This document shows, in pieces, positions 1 to 7,957 of a stretch of 45,804 bases of DNA; positions within the stretch are counted from its first letter, which is position 1; every line of letters starts with the position of its first letter. Origin of the DNA: UBA822 sp036336795 (lineage in GTDB: Bacteria > Gemmatimonadota > Gemmatimonadetes > Longimicrobiales > Gaopeijiaceae); the NCBI GenBank assembly GCA_036336795.1, contig JAYZFL010000016.1:1-45804 (forward strand). Reading direction: 5' to 3'. Under the pieces are notes generated by a model. The model saw nothing but the letters and a program-made list of their open reading frames with translations, did not search any database and was not told the DNA's origin. Made by a program: the position numbers and the translations under genes.

Positions 1-1
1 T

Positions 2-472
2 GGACTGGAGCCGGCGTGCGTGAAGACGTGCCCCACGAACGCCATCTCCTGGGGCACGAAAGAGGACATGGTCAGGCTAGCGGAGAAAAAAGTGGAGGGT
101 CTGCAAGGGCGGGGCTTCGAGAACGCCGCCCTCTACGACCCCGCCGGCGTGGGCGGCACGCACATGATGTATGTGGTGCCTCACGGGGACCAGCTTGACG
201 AGTACGATCTACCGGCTGATCCCACGGCCGCCCCTGGCGCCCTCGCCGCCCTAGGGGGGCTCAGGCAGCTTGGTGCCTCCGCGCTGGGGCTAGGACTCCT
301 CGCCACGGCACTTCACTATCTGGGGTTCGGACCCCAGGAGCCCGAGCACGCTGACTTTGAATCCGGATCGAGAGTTTCCCCGGCGGAACCCCTTAGTGCG
401 GGACCGGAAGTCAGGTCAAGCTCCGGAGTAGGCTCCCACGAGGATAGCCATGACGGGGGAGGTGACGCTTGA
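2..472 (+). CDS. fdoH: Formate dehydrogenase iron-sulfur (beta) subunit, C-terminal part
   Basis: This is the C-terminal part of the electron-transfer subunit of a membrane-bound formate dehydrogenase; its start lies before the window. The visible frame opens with EPACVKTCPTNAI, which matches the last [4Fe-4S] cysteine cluster of FdnH/FdoH proteins. After about 60 residues there is one hydrophobic segment (ALGLGLLATALHYLGF), corresponding to the C-terminal membrane anchor of this family. A polar tail rich in Ser, Gly and Asp follows and is longer than usual. The protein passes electrons from the catalytic subunit to cytochrome b on the periplasmic side. The gene overlaps the next one by 4 bp (TTGA), so the two are probably translationally coupled. 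The related subunits of other molybdopterin oxidoreductases look similar, but the FdhE gene downstream favours formate dehydrogenase. Confidence 0.85.
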   Translation, partial: GLEPACVKTCPTNAISWGTKEDMVRLAEKKVEGLQGRGFENAALYDPAGVGGTHMMYVVPHGDQLDEYDLPADPTAAPGALAALGGLRQLGASALGLGLLATALHYLGFGPQEPEHADFESGSRVSPAEPLSAGPEVRSSSGVGSHEDSHDGGGDA

Positions 473-1104
473 ACGGCAGAGGGGAGATTCAGCGCTTCAC
501 CTATGGTGAGCGAGTCTTGCACTGGATCGTGGGTCTCTCTTTCGTCCTCCTTCTTTTTACCGGCCTGGCGTTCTCCCATCCGAGGTTGTTTTGGATCACT
601 AGCCTGGTGGGCGGTGGGGCCACGGCTCGAGTCCTTCATCCATGGATCGGCGTTATCTTTTCCGGATCGCTCGTGGCTATGATCCTCGTTTGGGCCCGTG
701 ACATGTGGATCGACTTGGGTGACCGGGAGTGGCTCAAGTCGATTCGCTACTACGTTATTCACGACAAGGACAAGGTCCCCCCTGCTGGCAAGTACAACGC
801 TGGCCAGAAGCTATTCTTCTGGGCGATGGGGCTGCTGGGGGTTTCCTATCTGGTCTCCGGCGTCCCTCTCTGGATGCCTGGAGGTGTGCTGGGTCTCGGC
901 CCCTTCTACGGAGACGTCGTCAATGGGATGCGAGTGCTCCACTACCTGACCACCGTGGCCGGGGGACTGCTCCTCATCATTCACGTCTACCTCGGAACGG
1001 TGGCTTATCCGGGAACGCTGGGGTCTATGCTCCACGGTTCAGTGACCCGTGCTTGGGCGAAATTCCACCACCCTCGCTGGCACAAGGAGCAGTCCGGGTC
1101 TTGA
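469..1104 (+). CDS. fdoI: Formate dehydrogenase cytochrome b556 (gamma) subunit
   Basis: Membrane cytochrome b that takes electrons from the Fe-S subunit and reduces the quinone pool. At 211 residues it has the usual length of FdnI/FdoI. Four hydrophobic segments are visible, near residues 20-38, 60-78, 115-138 and 155-178. Histidines suited to haem binding occur in the first segment (VLHWIVG), near residue 48 (LHPWIG) and in the last (LHYL, IIHVYLG). The start is a TTG that overlaps the TGA of the upstream gene. A GGAGG six bases before it supports this choice. The product should act with the upstream Fe-S subunit and a catalytic subunit lying before the window. The quinone is probably menaquinone, given the men cluster at 20887-27256. 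Confidence 0.9.
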   Translation: MNGRGEIQRFTYGERVLHWIVGLSFVLLLFTGLAFSHPRLFWITSLVGGGATARVLHPWIGVIFSGSLVAMILVWARDMWIDLGDREWLKSIRYYVIHDKDKVPPAGKYNAGQKLFFWAMGLLGVSYLVSGVPLWMPGGVLGLGPFYGDVVNGMRVLHYLTTVAGGLLLIIHVYLGTVAYPGTLGSMLHGSVTRAWAKFHHPRWHKEQSGS

Positions 1105-1955
1105 CCCTCAACAACTCCTCTCCCGCCCTGAGTCCTTGGATGCTCCGGCGGGCCAGGGCGGCCCAACTCCTTGACAAGACACCCCATTCCGGGAAGATAC
1201 TCAGCTTTTACGTGGGCCTCGTTGGGCTCCAGGAACGGGTGGCTGATGGTGTCCCCCTTGACGACTGGGTTCCCCTCGTCCAAGTCCGGGACGGCTCAGC
1301 CGTGCTTCTGGCTGTGGATCGCCTCCCAGTCAACGAGCTCGTCCACCGCTTCGACGACTTTTTAAAACGGATCGCCGAAGTCGGGACGGAAATCATCATG
1401 GACGGTGCTCGAAATCTCCTCGGCGCTGATGACACCCACCGCTCCGGGAGGTTGGATGCGGCCTTGACTGCTGGGTTGACCACGTTCTGGCTGACCGCGG
1501 CAGAGCCCACGGACTTCCATGTTAGAGCCTTCTTGGAACCTCTCGTGACGACCCTGGCCGCGGCTTTCGTAGAGGCACCATCCGACCAAGACCGAAGACA
1601 ATGCTTCGCGTGCTCCTCTCTACCACAGATCTCGGTGCTTCGAGATCGTCCCGACGCTGTAGGGGCTAGGAGCCTGGTCTGCTCCATGTGCGCTACCGAG
1701 TGGCGCTTTCCTCGCCTCACCTGTACTCACTGTGGCGAGACCACCGCCAATCGGTTGCCGGTTCACACGGCCGAGTCCGTCCCCCACGTCCGTATTGACA
1801 CGTGCCTCACGTGTCAGCGATACCTCAAGTCAGTGGACCTGCGGCTACAGGGGGATGCTGTTCCCATTGTCGACGATGTTGCCACAGTCGAATTGGATCT
1901 GTGGGCTAAGGACCAGGGCCTGACGAAGATTCGGACCAACGTCCTGGGTTTTTGA
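1101..1955 (+). CDS. fdhE: Formate dehydrogenase accessory protein FdhE
   Basis: FdhE is a cytoplasmic protein needed for activity of respiratory formate dehydrogenases; it binds iron through CXXC motifs. From the chosen start the protein has 284 residues, close to the family norm of about 300. Four CXXC pairs are visible at residues 168/171, 194/197, 208/211 and 235/238, in the family arrangement (CFAC, CSMC, CTHC, CLTC). The first in-frame ATG is at 1140 and has no ribosome-binding site. The TTG at 1101 overlaps the TGA of the cytochrome b gene, and an AAGGAG lies 11 bases upstream, so I prefer it. It is the last gene of the formate dehydrogenase operon, followed by 349 bp without a gene apart from the ilvC leader. 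Confidence 0.88.
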   Translation: MTLNNSSPALSPWMLRRARAAQLLDKTPHSGKILSFYVGLVGLQERVADGVPLDDWVPLVQVRDGSAVLLAVDRLPVNELVHRFDDFLKRIAEVGTEIIMDGARNLLGADDTHRSGRLDAALTAGLTTFWLTAAEPTDFHVRAFLEPLVTTLAAAFVEAPSDQDRRQCFACSSLPQISVLRDRPDAVGARSLVCSMCATEWRFPRLTCTHCGETTANRLPVHTAESVPHVRIDTCLTCQRYLKSVDLRLQGDAVPIVDDVATVELDLWAKDQGLTKIRTNVLGF

Positions 1956-2025
1956 AGAGACCATCACATTGGGTCCGGCCACCGGGTCTGGAGCCCCGGG
2001 AATGCCGTTCGTCACGATGTCTCCT

Positions 2026-2056
2026 TTGGGTCGCACCCTCTACGTTGTTTTATAGT
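2026..2056 (+). promoter_or_regulatory. Weak candidate promoter for the ilvC operon
   Basis: TTGGGT (2026-2031) and TATAGT (2051-2056) are separated by 19 bp. The -10 box is good, but the -35 box is poor and the spacing is long. It lies upstream of the leader reading frames and the attenuator-like hairpin, which is where an ilvC promoter should be. This is a guess by position and similarity only. Confidence 0.28.
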
Positions 2057-2079
2057 CACGGGGAGACCTCCTGACGCTG

Positions 2080-2115
2080 ATGAACCTGAGATACGGAAGG
2101 AGTAGTGGGGGATAA
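2080..2115 (+). CDS. Possible 11-residue upstream leader peptide (ilvC leader, first ORF)
   Basis: A tiny frame, MNLRYGRSSGG, ends with TAA directly followed in the same frame by the ATG of the next leader ORF. It has one Leu codon and no obvious ribosome-binding site of its own. It may be chance. It is listed because it abuts the better leader candidate and because a GGAAGGAG and a GGGGGA lie inside it, where they would serve that next ORF. Confidence 0.25.
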   Translation: MNLRYGRSSGG

Positions 2116-2205
2116 ATGGGCCTGGTCAGTAGAGGTAAATTGGGTGATGAGGTGAAAAGACTGTATCGACTGGGAGTTCGTGGCTTGCTCCACGGTGCCC
2201 CTTGA
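2116..2205 (+). CDS. Candidate Leu/Val-rich leader peptide of the ilvC attenuator
   Basis: A 29-residue frame starts with ATG at 2116, four bases after GGGGGA, and stops at 2205. It holds 11 Leu or Val codons (CTG, GTC, TTG, GTG, CTG, CTG, GTT, TTG, CTC among them), ending in a cluster RLYRLGVRGLL just before the stop. The stop lies inside the 5' part of a terminator-like hairpin whose T-run ends at 2250. A ribosome stalled on the Leu/Val codons could therefore decide whether that hairpin forms. This is the arrangement of ilv/leu attenuators in other bacteria. Expression of the peptide is inferred, not shown. Confidence 0.5.
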   Translation: MGLVSRGKLGDEVKRLYRLGVRGLLHGAP

Positions 2206-2250
2206 CTTGTGACCGATGACCTACGAGATCGGGGGGCCCGCTTTTTTTTT
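2197..2250 (+). terminator. Attenuator-like intrinsic terminator before ilvC
   Basis: GCCCC (2197-2201) can pair with GGGGC (2233-2237), and CCGAT (2213-2217) with ATCGG (2228-2232). A run of nine T follows at 2242-2250. This looks like a Rho-independent terminator placed 54 bases before the ilvC start, so it probably acts as an attenuator. The stem has an internal bulge on the 5' side. It could also end transcription arriving from the fdh operon. Confidence 0.55.
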
Positions 2251-2304
2251 GTGAGGGAGAAGGTCAACTTCAAGTAAATTCTGAGATTACGGAGGGGCGA
2301 GCGT

Positions 2305-3309
2305 ATGACTGATCAAACTCCCAAGGAAAGCTTTTTCGAACCGGGTGATGCGGACCGCAGCGTGTTGGACGGCCGACGACTGGCTGTGATTGGCTACGGA
2401 AGCCAAGGGCATGCACATGCACTGAATCTACGAGACAGCGGGGTTCCAGTCGTCGTGGGCCTCTATGAAGGAAGTTCTTCTGCGGATTCGGCACGGGAAC
2501 AGGACTTGGAGGTAATGACTGTTGCTGAGGCTAGCGCGTGGGCTGATATGGTGGCGTTGCTTATACCGGATACGAAGCAGTCCGCAGTCTATCACGTGGA
2601 GGTGGAGCCTTACCTTACGGAGAGTGACGTGCTCCTCTTTGCCCACGGGTTCAACGTGCACTATGACGAAATCAAACCCCCGGAGTCGGTCGATACCATT
2701 CTCGTCGCGCCCAAGTCACCGGGGCAAAAGGTTCGTGCCGAATACAAGGCGGGGCGAGGTGTTCCCGCGCTAGTGGGTGTTCATCATGATGCTAGTGGGC
2801 GGGCGCTCGATATCGCGTTGGCTTACGCCGACGGCCTAGGCTGCACGCGAGCGGGTGTTCTACAGACAACTTTTGCTGCCGAGACGGAAACGGACTTGTT
2901 TGGTGAACAGGCAGTCTTGTGTGGGGGCTTGAGTGAGCTAATCAAGGCTGGCTTCGAGACCCTTGTGGATGCTGGGTACGATCCGCAACTCGCCTACTTT
3001 GAGTGCTTGCACGAGATGAAGTTGATTGTCGACCTGGCATATGCCAAAGGCTTGTCGGGAATGAGAGCTGAGGTCAGCGACACAGCGGAATATGGCGACT
3101 ACGTAAGTGGATCCCGGGTCATTGGGGAGGCGAGTCGAGCAGCTATGAAGGAGATTCTGTCCGAGGTCCAGTCCGGCGCGTTCGCGCGGAAATGGATTGA
3201 AGAGGCGCAATGTGGTAGCCCAAATTTCACGCGCCAGCGTGCCGAAGAGTGCACCCATAGTATCGAGGCCGTGGGGGATGAGTTGAGATCGCGCATGGCC
3301 TGGTTGTAG
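2305..3309 (+). CDS. ilvC: Ketol-acid reductoisomerase
   Basis: Converts 2-acetolactate or 2-aceto-2-hydroxybutyrate to the dihydroxy acids, the second step of valine, leucine and isoleucine synthesis. At 334 residues it is a short class I enzyme. The nucleotide-binding GYGSQGHAHALNLRDSG is at residues 30-46, His114 lies in FAHGFNVHY, and the C-terminal domain carries acidic metal ligands around GEQAVLCGGL and the FECLHEMKLIVDL helix. The cofactor loop at residues 53-62 reads LYEGSSSADS. It has Glu55 where NADPH enzymes often have a basic residue, which could mean a preference for NADH. ATG at 2305 has GGAGGGG eight bases upstream. It is the first gene of ilvC-ilvE-ilvD and is probably controlled by the leader before it. 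Confidence 0.96.
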   Translation: MTDQTPKESFFEPGDADRSVLDGRRLAVIGYGSQGHAHALNLRDSGVPVVVGLYEGSSSADSAREQDLEVMTVAEASAWADMVALLIPDTKQSAVYHVEVEPYLTESDVLLFAHGFNVHYDEIKPPESVDTILVAPKSPGQKVRAEYKAGRGVPALVGVHHDASGRALDIALAYADGLGCTRAGVLQTTFAAETETDLFGEQAVLCGGLSELIKAGFETLVDAGYDPQLAYFECLHEMKLIVDLAYAKGLSGMRAEVSDTAEYGDYVSGSRVIGEASRAAMKEILSEVQSGAFARKWIEEAQCGSPNFTRQRAEECTHSIEAVGDELRSRMAWL

Positions 3310-3327
3310 GGGTGGGAGGATCTGGTC

Positions 3328-4281
3328 ATGTCAAGTTTTGCGGAAAGAACAGAGTGGATTTGGAAGGATGGAAAGCTTGTTCCGTGGGAGCTTGCGCAAA
3401 TCCATGTGTTGAGTCATGTCGTTCATTATGGCTCATCTATTTTTGAGGGGATCCGCTTCTACGAGACGTGCGACGGGCCGTCGATCTTCCGGTTGGAGGA
3501 TCACGTTAAGCGATTCCTGGATTCGGGTCGGATCTATCGGATGCCCGTACAGTTTGAGTCCGAAGAGATCGCCGAAGCTTGTCGTGAGGTGGTTCGGGCG
3601 AACCAGCTAAAGTCCGGGTACATTCGGCCGGTCGCACTCCGCGGATTGGGAGCTTTGGGTATTCACCCCGGGAATAGCCCGGTCGAGACCTACGTCATCT
3701 GCTGGCCTTGGGGGCAGTACCTCGGCTCAGCGGCACTCGAACAAGGGGTGGACGTAGGAGTGTCCAGTTGGAGTCGCCCAGCACCCAACACACTGCCGAC
3801 CCTAGCGAAGGCTGGCGGGACCTATCTGGTCAGCCAGCTTATGAGAATGGAAGCGGAAGCTAACGGATACGCCGAAGCCATTGGTCTAGGACCGAATGGG
3901 TTGGTGAGTGAGGGAAGTGGACAGAACCTGTTCTTGGTAAGTGACGGTGTACTCAGGACACCTCCACTCAGTGGAACCTTGCTTCGCGGTATCACGCGGG
4001 ATTCGGTGCTCACCTTGGCCAACGATTTGGGCATACCCACCTCGGAGCAAGACTTGCCGCGTGAGATGCTCTATTTGGCCGACGAACTTTTCTTCACCGG
4101 TACCGCCTCGGAGATTACTCCCATTCGGAGCGTCGATGGAATCGAAGTGGGATGTGGTATTGTGGGCCCTGTAACGAAGGTCCTGCAACGGGCATATATG
4201 GACGTCGCCCAAGGGGAGTGCCCCGATCCCTACGGTTGGCGGGATCTTGTTGTTCAGCCGACCGGAGAGCTGACAGGATGA
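3328..4281 (+). CDS. ilvE: Branched-chain amino acid aminotransferase
   Basis: PLP-dependent class IV transaminase that makes Val, Leu and Ile from their 2-oxo acids with glutamate. It is 317 residues long, normal for the family. The PLP lysine is Lys161 in TLAKAGGTYLVSQ. The family signature is EAIGLGPNGLVSEGSGQNLF, followed by LSGTLLRGITRDSVL and the FFTGTASEITPI segment. Class IV also includes D-amino acid transaminase and aminodeoxychorismate lyase; the position between ilvC and ilvD and the long N-terminal domain favour IlvE. The start follows ilvC by 18 bp with GGGAGG in the gap. The stop overlaps the ilvD start (ATGA). Confidence 0.95.
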   Translation: MSSFAERTEWIWKDGKLVPWELAQIHVLSHVVHYGSSIFEGIRFYETCDGPSIFRLEDHVKRFLDSGRIYRMPVQFESEEIAEACREVVRANQLKSGYIRPVALRGLGALGIHPGNSPVETYVICWPWGQYLGSAALEQGVDVGVSSWSRPAPNTLPTLAKAGGTYLVSQLMRMEAEANGYAEAIGLGPNGLVSEGSGQNLFLVSDGVLRTPPLSGTLLRGITRDSVLTLANDLGIPTSEQDLPREMLYLADELFFTGTASEITPIRSVDGIEVGCGIVGPVTKVLQRAYMDVAQGECPDPYGWRDLVVQPTGELTG

Positions 4282-5960
4282 CGCAGTCACCACATCGTCT
4301 TCCTCTCATCAGCGACCAGCTCGTTCTCGGGCGGGACCGGGCGGCAGCCCGTTCGATGCTAAGAGCAGTCGGGCTTGGCGACGACGACTTTGGACGACCG
4401 TTGATCGGAGTTGCTAATACCTGGACTGACACGACTCCGTGCAACGCCCACCTGCGGGAAGTTGGTGCGTGGGTTAAAGAGGGGGTTCGGGAGGCGGGTG
4501 GTGTGGCTCTCGAGTTCAACACCATCGCCGTTTCAGATGGGATCACGATGGGTACGGCCGGAATGACCGCCTCCCTTGTGAGCAGGGAAGTCGTGGCGGA
4601 CTCCATAGAGCTCGTGAGTCGTGGCTACTTTTTCGACGGCCTGGTGACCCTCTCTGGATGTGACAAAACCATCCCGGGGACGGTGATGGCAATGGCGAGG
4701 CTCGATCGTCCATCGCTCATGCTCTATGGTGGCTCTATACAACCTGGGCGGTATGACGGTAGAGACGTGACGATTCAGGATGTCTTCGAAGGCATCGGAG
4801 CGTGCGCGGCGGGACGAATGACAGAAGAGGAACTGGGGGACCTGGAGCGCGCGGCTTGTCCGGGCGCGGGTGCGTGCGGTGGTCAGTTCACGGCCAACAC
4901 CATGGCCACGTTGTTCGAGGCCATGGGTGTCTCTCCGATGGGGAGTGGCTCGGTACCGGCTGTCGATCCCGCAAAGGAAGATGTTGCCCGGGAGTGTGGG
5001 CGCTTGGCTGTTGAGTTGGTGCGATCAGGACTTAAAACTCGTGACATCATCACAAGAGATAGCATTGAGAACGGGATCGCGGTTGCCGTTGCCACTGGAG
5101 GATCGACTAACTCGGTGCTACACCTCTTAGCGCTAGCCCATGAATCCGACGTAGAGCTGCATATACGTGACTTCGACGTCATCAGCGCCCGGACTCCTCT
5201 CATCGCTGATTTGAAGCCTGGTGGCCGCTTCGTAGCCACGGATCTTCATCGGGCGGGCGGTGTGGCGCTGGTTGTAAGCAGATTGCTCGAGGCCGGGCTC
5301 CTTCACGGTGACGCCATCACGGTTACCGGTCGCACGTTGGCTGAGGAGGTCGAAGGAGTGATCGAAGCACCTGGACAAGAGGTCGTAAGAACCCTTTCTG
5401 ATCCCTTGAAACCTCAAGGGGGGCTTGTCGTTCTACAGGGCAACTTGGCGCCCGACGGTTGCGTGCTTAAGGTGGCGGGGCACGAGAGAACCTTCCACCG
5501 TGGTCCGGCCCGTGTGTTCGAGCGTGAGGAGGCCGCCTTCGAGGCCGTGCAGAATGGATTGATTCACGAGGGGGACGTCGTGGTGATCCGGGGCGAGGGA
5601 CCCCGGGGAGGGCCCGGCATGAGGGAGATGCTGGCCGTCACGGCGGCCATTGCCGGTGCTGGACTCGGAGAGTCTGTTGGGCTACTGACGGACGGTCGCT
5701 TTTCCGGAGCTACGCACGGCTTGATGGCGGGCCACGTCGCCCCGGAGGCGGTTATGGGCGGTCCCATAGCCGGTGTTCGGGACGGGGACGAGATCACGTT
5801 CGACATTCCCGGCCGAACCCTTTCGCTCAAGACTGATGAGGACGAGTTGAAGACCCGGATCGCAGAATGGCAGCCTCGGAGTGATTCTGTCGAGCCGGGG
5901 GTCATGGCCAAGTATGCTCGTCTCGTATCTTCGGCTGCGACCGGAGCGACCACCAGCTAG
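4278..5960 (+). CDS. ilvD: Dihydroxy-acid dehydratase
   Basis: Fe-S enzyme that dehydrates 2,3-dihydroxy-isovalerate or -methylvalerate to the 2-oxo acids. It has 560 residues, typical for IlvD. The three cluster cysteines are visible: Cys55 (TTPCNAHL), Cys128 (LSGCDKTIPG) and Cys200 (GACGGQFTANTM). The C-terminal part has the TDGRFSGATHGLMAGHVAPEA signature. A longer frame opens at 4152, but the ATG at 4278 overlaps the ilvE stop by 4 bp and begins where homologues begin. Other IlvD/Edd family members are sugar-acid dehydratases; the operon makes IlvD nearly certain. The gene ends 6 bp from the convergent leuD stop. Confidence 0.96.
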   Translation: MTQSPHRLPLISDQLVLGRDRAAARSMLRAVGLGDDDFGRPLIGVANTWTDTTPCNAHLREVGAWVKEGVREAGGVALEFNTIAVSDGITMGTAGMTASLVSREVVADSIELVSRGYFFDGLVTLSGCDKTIPGTVMAMARLDRPSLMLYGGSIQPGRYDGRDVTIQDVFEGIGACAAGRMTEEELGDLERAACPGAGACGGQFTANTMATLFEAMGVSPMGSGSVPAVDPAKEDVARECGRLAVELVRSGLKTRDIITRDSIENGIAVAVATGGSTNSVLHLLALAHESDVELHIRDFDVISARTPLIADLKPGGRFVATDLHRAGGVALVVSRLLEAGLLHGDAITVTGRTLAEEVEGVIEAPGQEVVRTLSDPLKPQGGLVVLQGNLAPDGCVLKVAGHERTFHRGPARVFEREEAAFEAVQNGLIHEGDVVVIRGEGPRGGPGMREMLAVTAAIAGAGLGESVGLLTDGRFSGATHGLMAGHVAPEAVMGGPIAGVRDGDEITFDIPGRTLSLKTDEDELKTRIAEWQPRSDSVEPGVMAKYARLVSSAATGATTS

Positions 5961-5966
5961 GAGCGG

Positions 5967-6554
5967 TTAGTTCTCCCTTTTCTCGTAGGCGTCGATTAGT
6001 CCCTCGTGCTCAAGCGTCAGGGCGATGTCGTCGAGCCCGTTCAGGAGGCATTGTCGCCGAAAAGAGTCAATCGAGAATGCGGTGCTCCAATCATCCTGGC
6101 CCTTCACTTCTTGCGCCTCCAGGTCGACCGTGAGCTTGTATCCTCCCTCCGACTTCGCCGAAGTCATGACGTGAGCGACTTCTGCTTCTGTGAGCTCGAC
6201 AGGTAGTAGACCGTTCTGGTAACAGTTGCTCCTGAAGATGTCGGCGAAGCTCGATGAAATCACGGCTCGAAATCCGTAATCGAGAAGGGCCCACGGAGCA
6301 TGCTCTCTTGAGGACCCACATCCGAAGTTTCTACCGACGACCAGAATTGTCGCGTCGGCGTACTCGGGACGGTTGAGAACGAAGTCCGGATCGGGAGCGC
6401 CGTCCGGACCGTTACACCAATCGTGGAACAGGAATTGTCCGTAACCTGTACGTTCGATGCGCTTAAGAAACTGCTTCGGGATAATCTGGTCTGTATCTAC
6501 ATCCACCCGATTGAGAGGTGCGACCATTCCCTCGTGTGAAGTAAAAGGAATCAC
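5967..6554 (-). CDS. leuD: 3-isopropylmalate dehydratase small subunit
   Basis: Small subunit (swivelling domain) of isopropylmalate isomerase, working with LeuC in leucine synthesis. At 195 residues it has the usual length. Motifs seen: the N-terminal PLNRVDVDTDQIIPKQFLKR, then GRNFGCGSSREHAPWAL, then a segment around SSSFADIFRSNCYQNGLLPV. The start ATG overlaps the leuC stop by 4 bp (ATGA), so expression is coupled. It is the last gene of leuABCD and is convergent with ilvD. Confidence 0.95.
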   Translation of the reverse strand: MIPFTSHEGMVAPLNRVDVDTDQIIPKQFLKRIERTGYGQFLFHDWCNGPDGAPDPDFVLNRPEYADATILVVGRNFGCGSSREHAPWALLDYGFRAVISSSFADIFRSNCYQNGLLPVELTEAEVAHVMTSAKSEGGYKLTVDLEAQEVKGQDDWSTAFSIDSFRRQCLLNGLDDIALTLEHEGLIDAYEKREN

Positions 6555-7957
6555 GGTAGAATCCGCTTACGCACGTCGACGAAACGGCCGGCCACTGCTG
6601 CTGCTGCAGCCATTTCAGGGCTCACGAGATGGGTTCTGCCCCCACGGCCCTGTCGCCCTTCGAAGTTCCGATTTGAGGTGGAGGCGCACCGCTCTCCGGG
6701 ATTCAGCGTGTCCGGGTTCATTCCGAGGCACATGGAACATCCGGCTTCACGCCATTTGAAGCCGGCGTCCTGGAAAACTTGGTCCAATCCTTCGGCCTCG
6801 GCGGCTCTCTTGATCGCGAAGGACCCGGGGACGACCATCGCCTGGACTCGTTCGTGCACTTTCCTGCCATCCACGATAGTTGCGGCTGCCCTGAGGTCGT
6901 CGAGGCGGGAATTGGTGCATGAGCCAAGGAACACCCGGTCCACGGGGATATCCTGGATGGGCGTTCCGGGCTCTAGGTCCATATATGCGAGAGCCCTCTC
7001 CATGGCTTCCCGTTGGTCCGGGGAAGTACCGTCTTCCGGATTCGGAACGACGCTTGTGACGGAAACTGCCATTCCCGGGTTTGTGCCCCAAGTGACGAAC
7101 GGCTCAAGTGATGCAGCGTCTATCTCTACCGTGTGATCGAACATCGCGTCGGCGTCGGTACGAAACCCCTCCCAGCGTGCCACGGCATTCTCGAACATGT
7201 CGACTCCGGGCGCATTAGGGCGGCCCTGAAGATAGCGTGCGGTCTCTTCGTCGGGGGCGATCATTCCGGCGCGAGCCCCGGCTTCGATCGACATGTTGCA
7301 GACCGTCATGCGCCCCTCCATCGAGAGTCCGCGCACGGCATCGCCCGTATACTCGATGACATGGCCCACACCCCCGTCTATACCAATGCGACTGATAATT
7401 CCCAGGATCAGGTCCTTGGCGCTCACGCCCGGTGGAAGGCTGCCCGTCACCTTGATCTCCATCGATTTTGGTCTGGTCATGGGCAGGCACTGAGTCGCCA
7501 ACACGTGCTCAACCTGTGACGTACCGATTCCGAAGGCGAGCGCTCCGAATGCGCCGTGGGTGGAGGTGTGACTATCCCCGCATACGATCGTCATTCCAGG
7601 CTGGGTAAGACCCAACTCGGGACCGATAACGTGTACGATTCCCTGGTGAGGACTGTCGATATCGTAAAAGGTTACATCGAACTCTGCCGCGTTCTTGCGG
7701 AGGGCTTCGATTTGAGCTCTGGCGAGGTCGTCTAAGATTGGTAGAGATCGATCTGTGGTTGGGACATTATGATCGACGGTGGCTATGCATAGATCTGGCC
7801 TTCGTACGCGGCGCCCGGAAAGACGGAGTCCTTCGAAGGCTTGGGCAGACGTGACCTCGTGGAGCAAGTGTAAATCGATGTAGAGCAGATCTGGCTGCCC
7901 GGATTCGCTGTATACGACGTGCTCATCCCAGAGCTTGTCGAGCATGGTTCTAGGCAC
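6551..7957 (-). CDS. leuC: 3-isopropylmalate dehydratase large subunit
   Basis: Aconitase-family [4Fe-4S] enzyme that isomerises 2- to 3-isopropylmalate with LeuD. It has 468 residues, the normal size of the bacterial type. Visible motifs are YIDLHLLHEVTSAQAF near the start, VCGDSHTSTHGAFGALAFGIG, the cluster cysteine in FLGSCTNSRLDDL, and the paired cysteines in CSMCLGMNPD. The start lies 8 bp inside the end of leuB, and leuD follows with a 4-bp overlap. Homoaconitase is the main alternative but is unlikely beside leuA, leuB and leuD. Confidence 0.95.
   Translation of the reverse strand: MPRTMLDKLWDEHVVYSESGQPDLLYIDLHLLHEVTSAQAFEGLRLSGRRVRRPDLCIATVDHNVPTTDRSLPILDDLARAQIEALRKNAAEFDVTFYDIDSPHQGIVHVIGPELGLTQPGMTIVCGDSHTSTHGAFGALAFGIGTSQVEHVLATQCLPMTRPKSMEIKVTGSLPPGVSAKDLILGIISRIGIDGGVGHVIEYTGDAVRGLSMEGRMTVCNMSIEAGARAGMIAPDEETARYLQGRPNAPGVDMFENAVARWEGFRTDADAMFDHTVEIDAASLEPFVTWGTNPGMAVSVTSVVPNPEDGTSPDQREAMERALAYMDLEPGTPIQDIPVDRVFLGSCTNSRLDDLRAAATIVDGRKVHERVQAMVVPGSFAIKRAAEAEGLDQVFQDAGFKWREAGCSMCLGMNPDTLNPGERCASTSNRNFEGRQGRGGRTHLVSPEMAAAAAVAGRFVDVRKRILP

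Noticed and set aside
316..762. Long open frame on the minus strand over the formate dehydrogenase genes
   Set aside because: It has no domain features and lies opposite two well-supported genes; it is a shadow frame.
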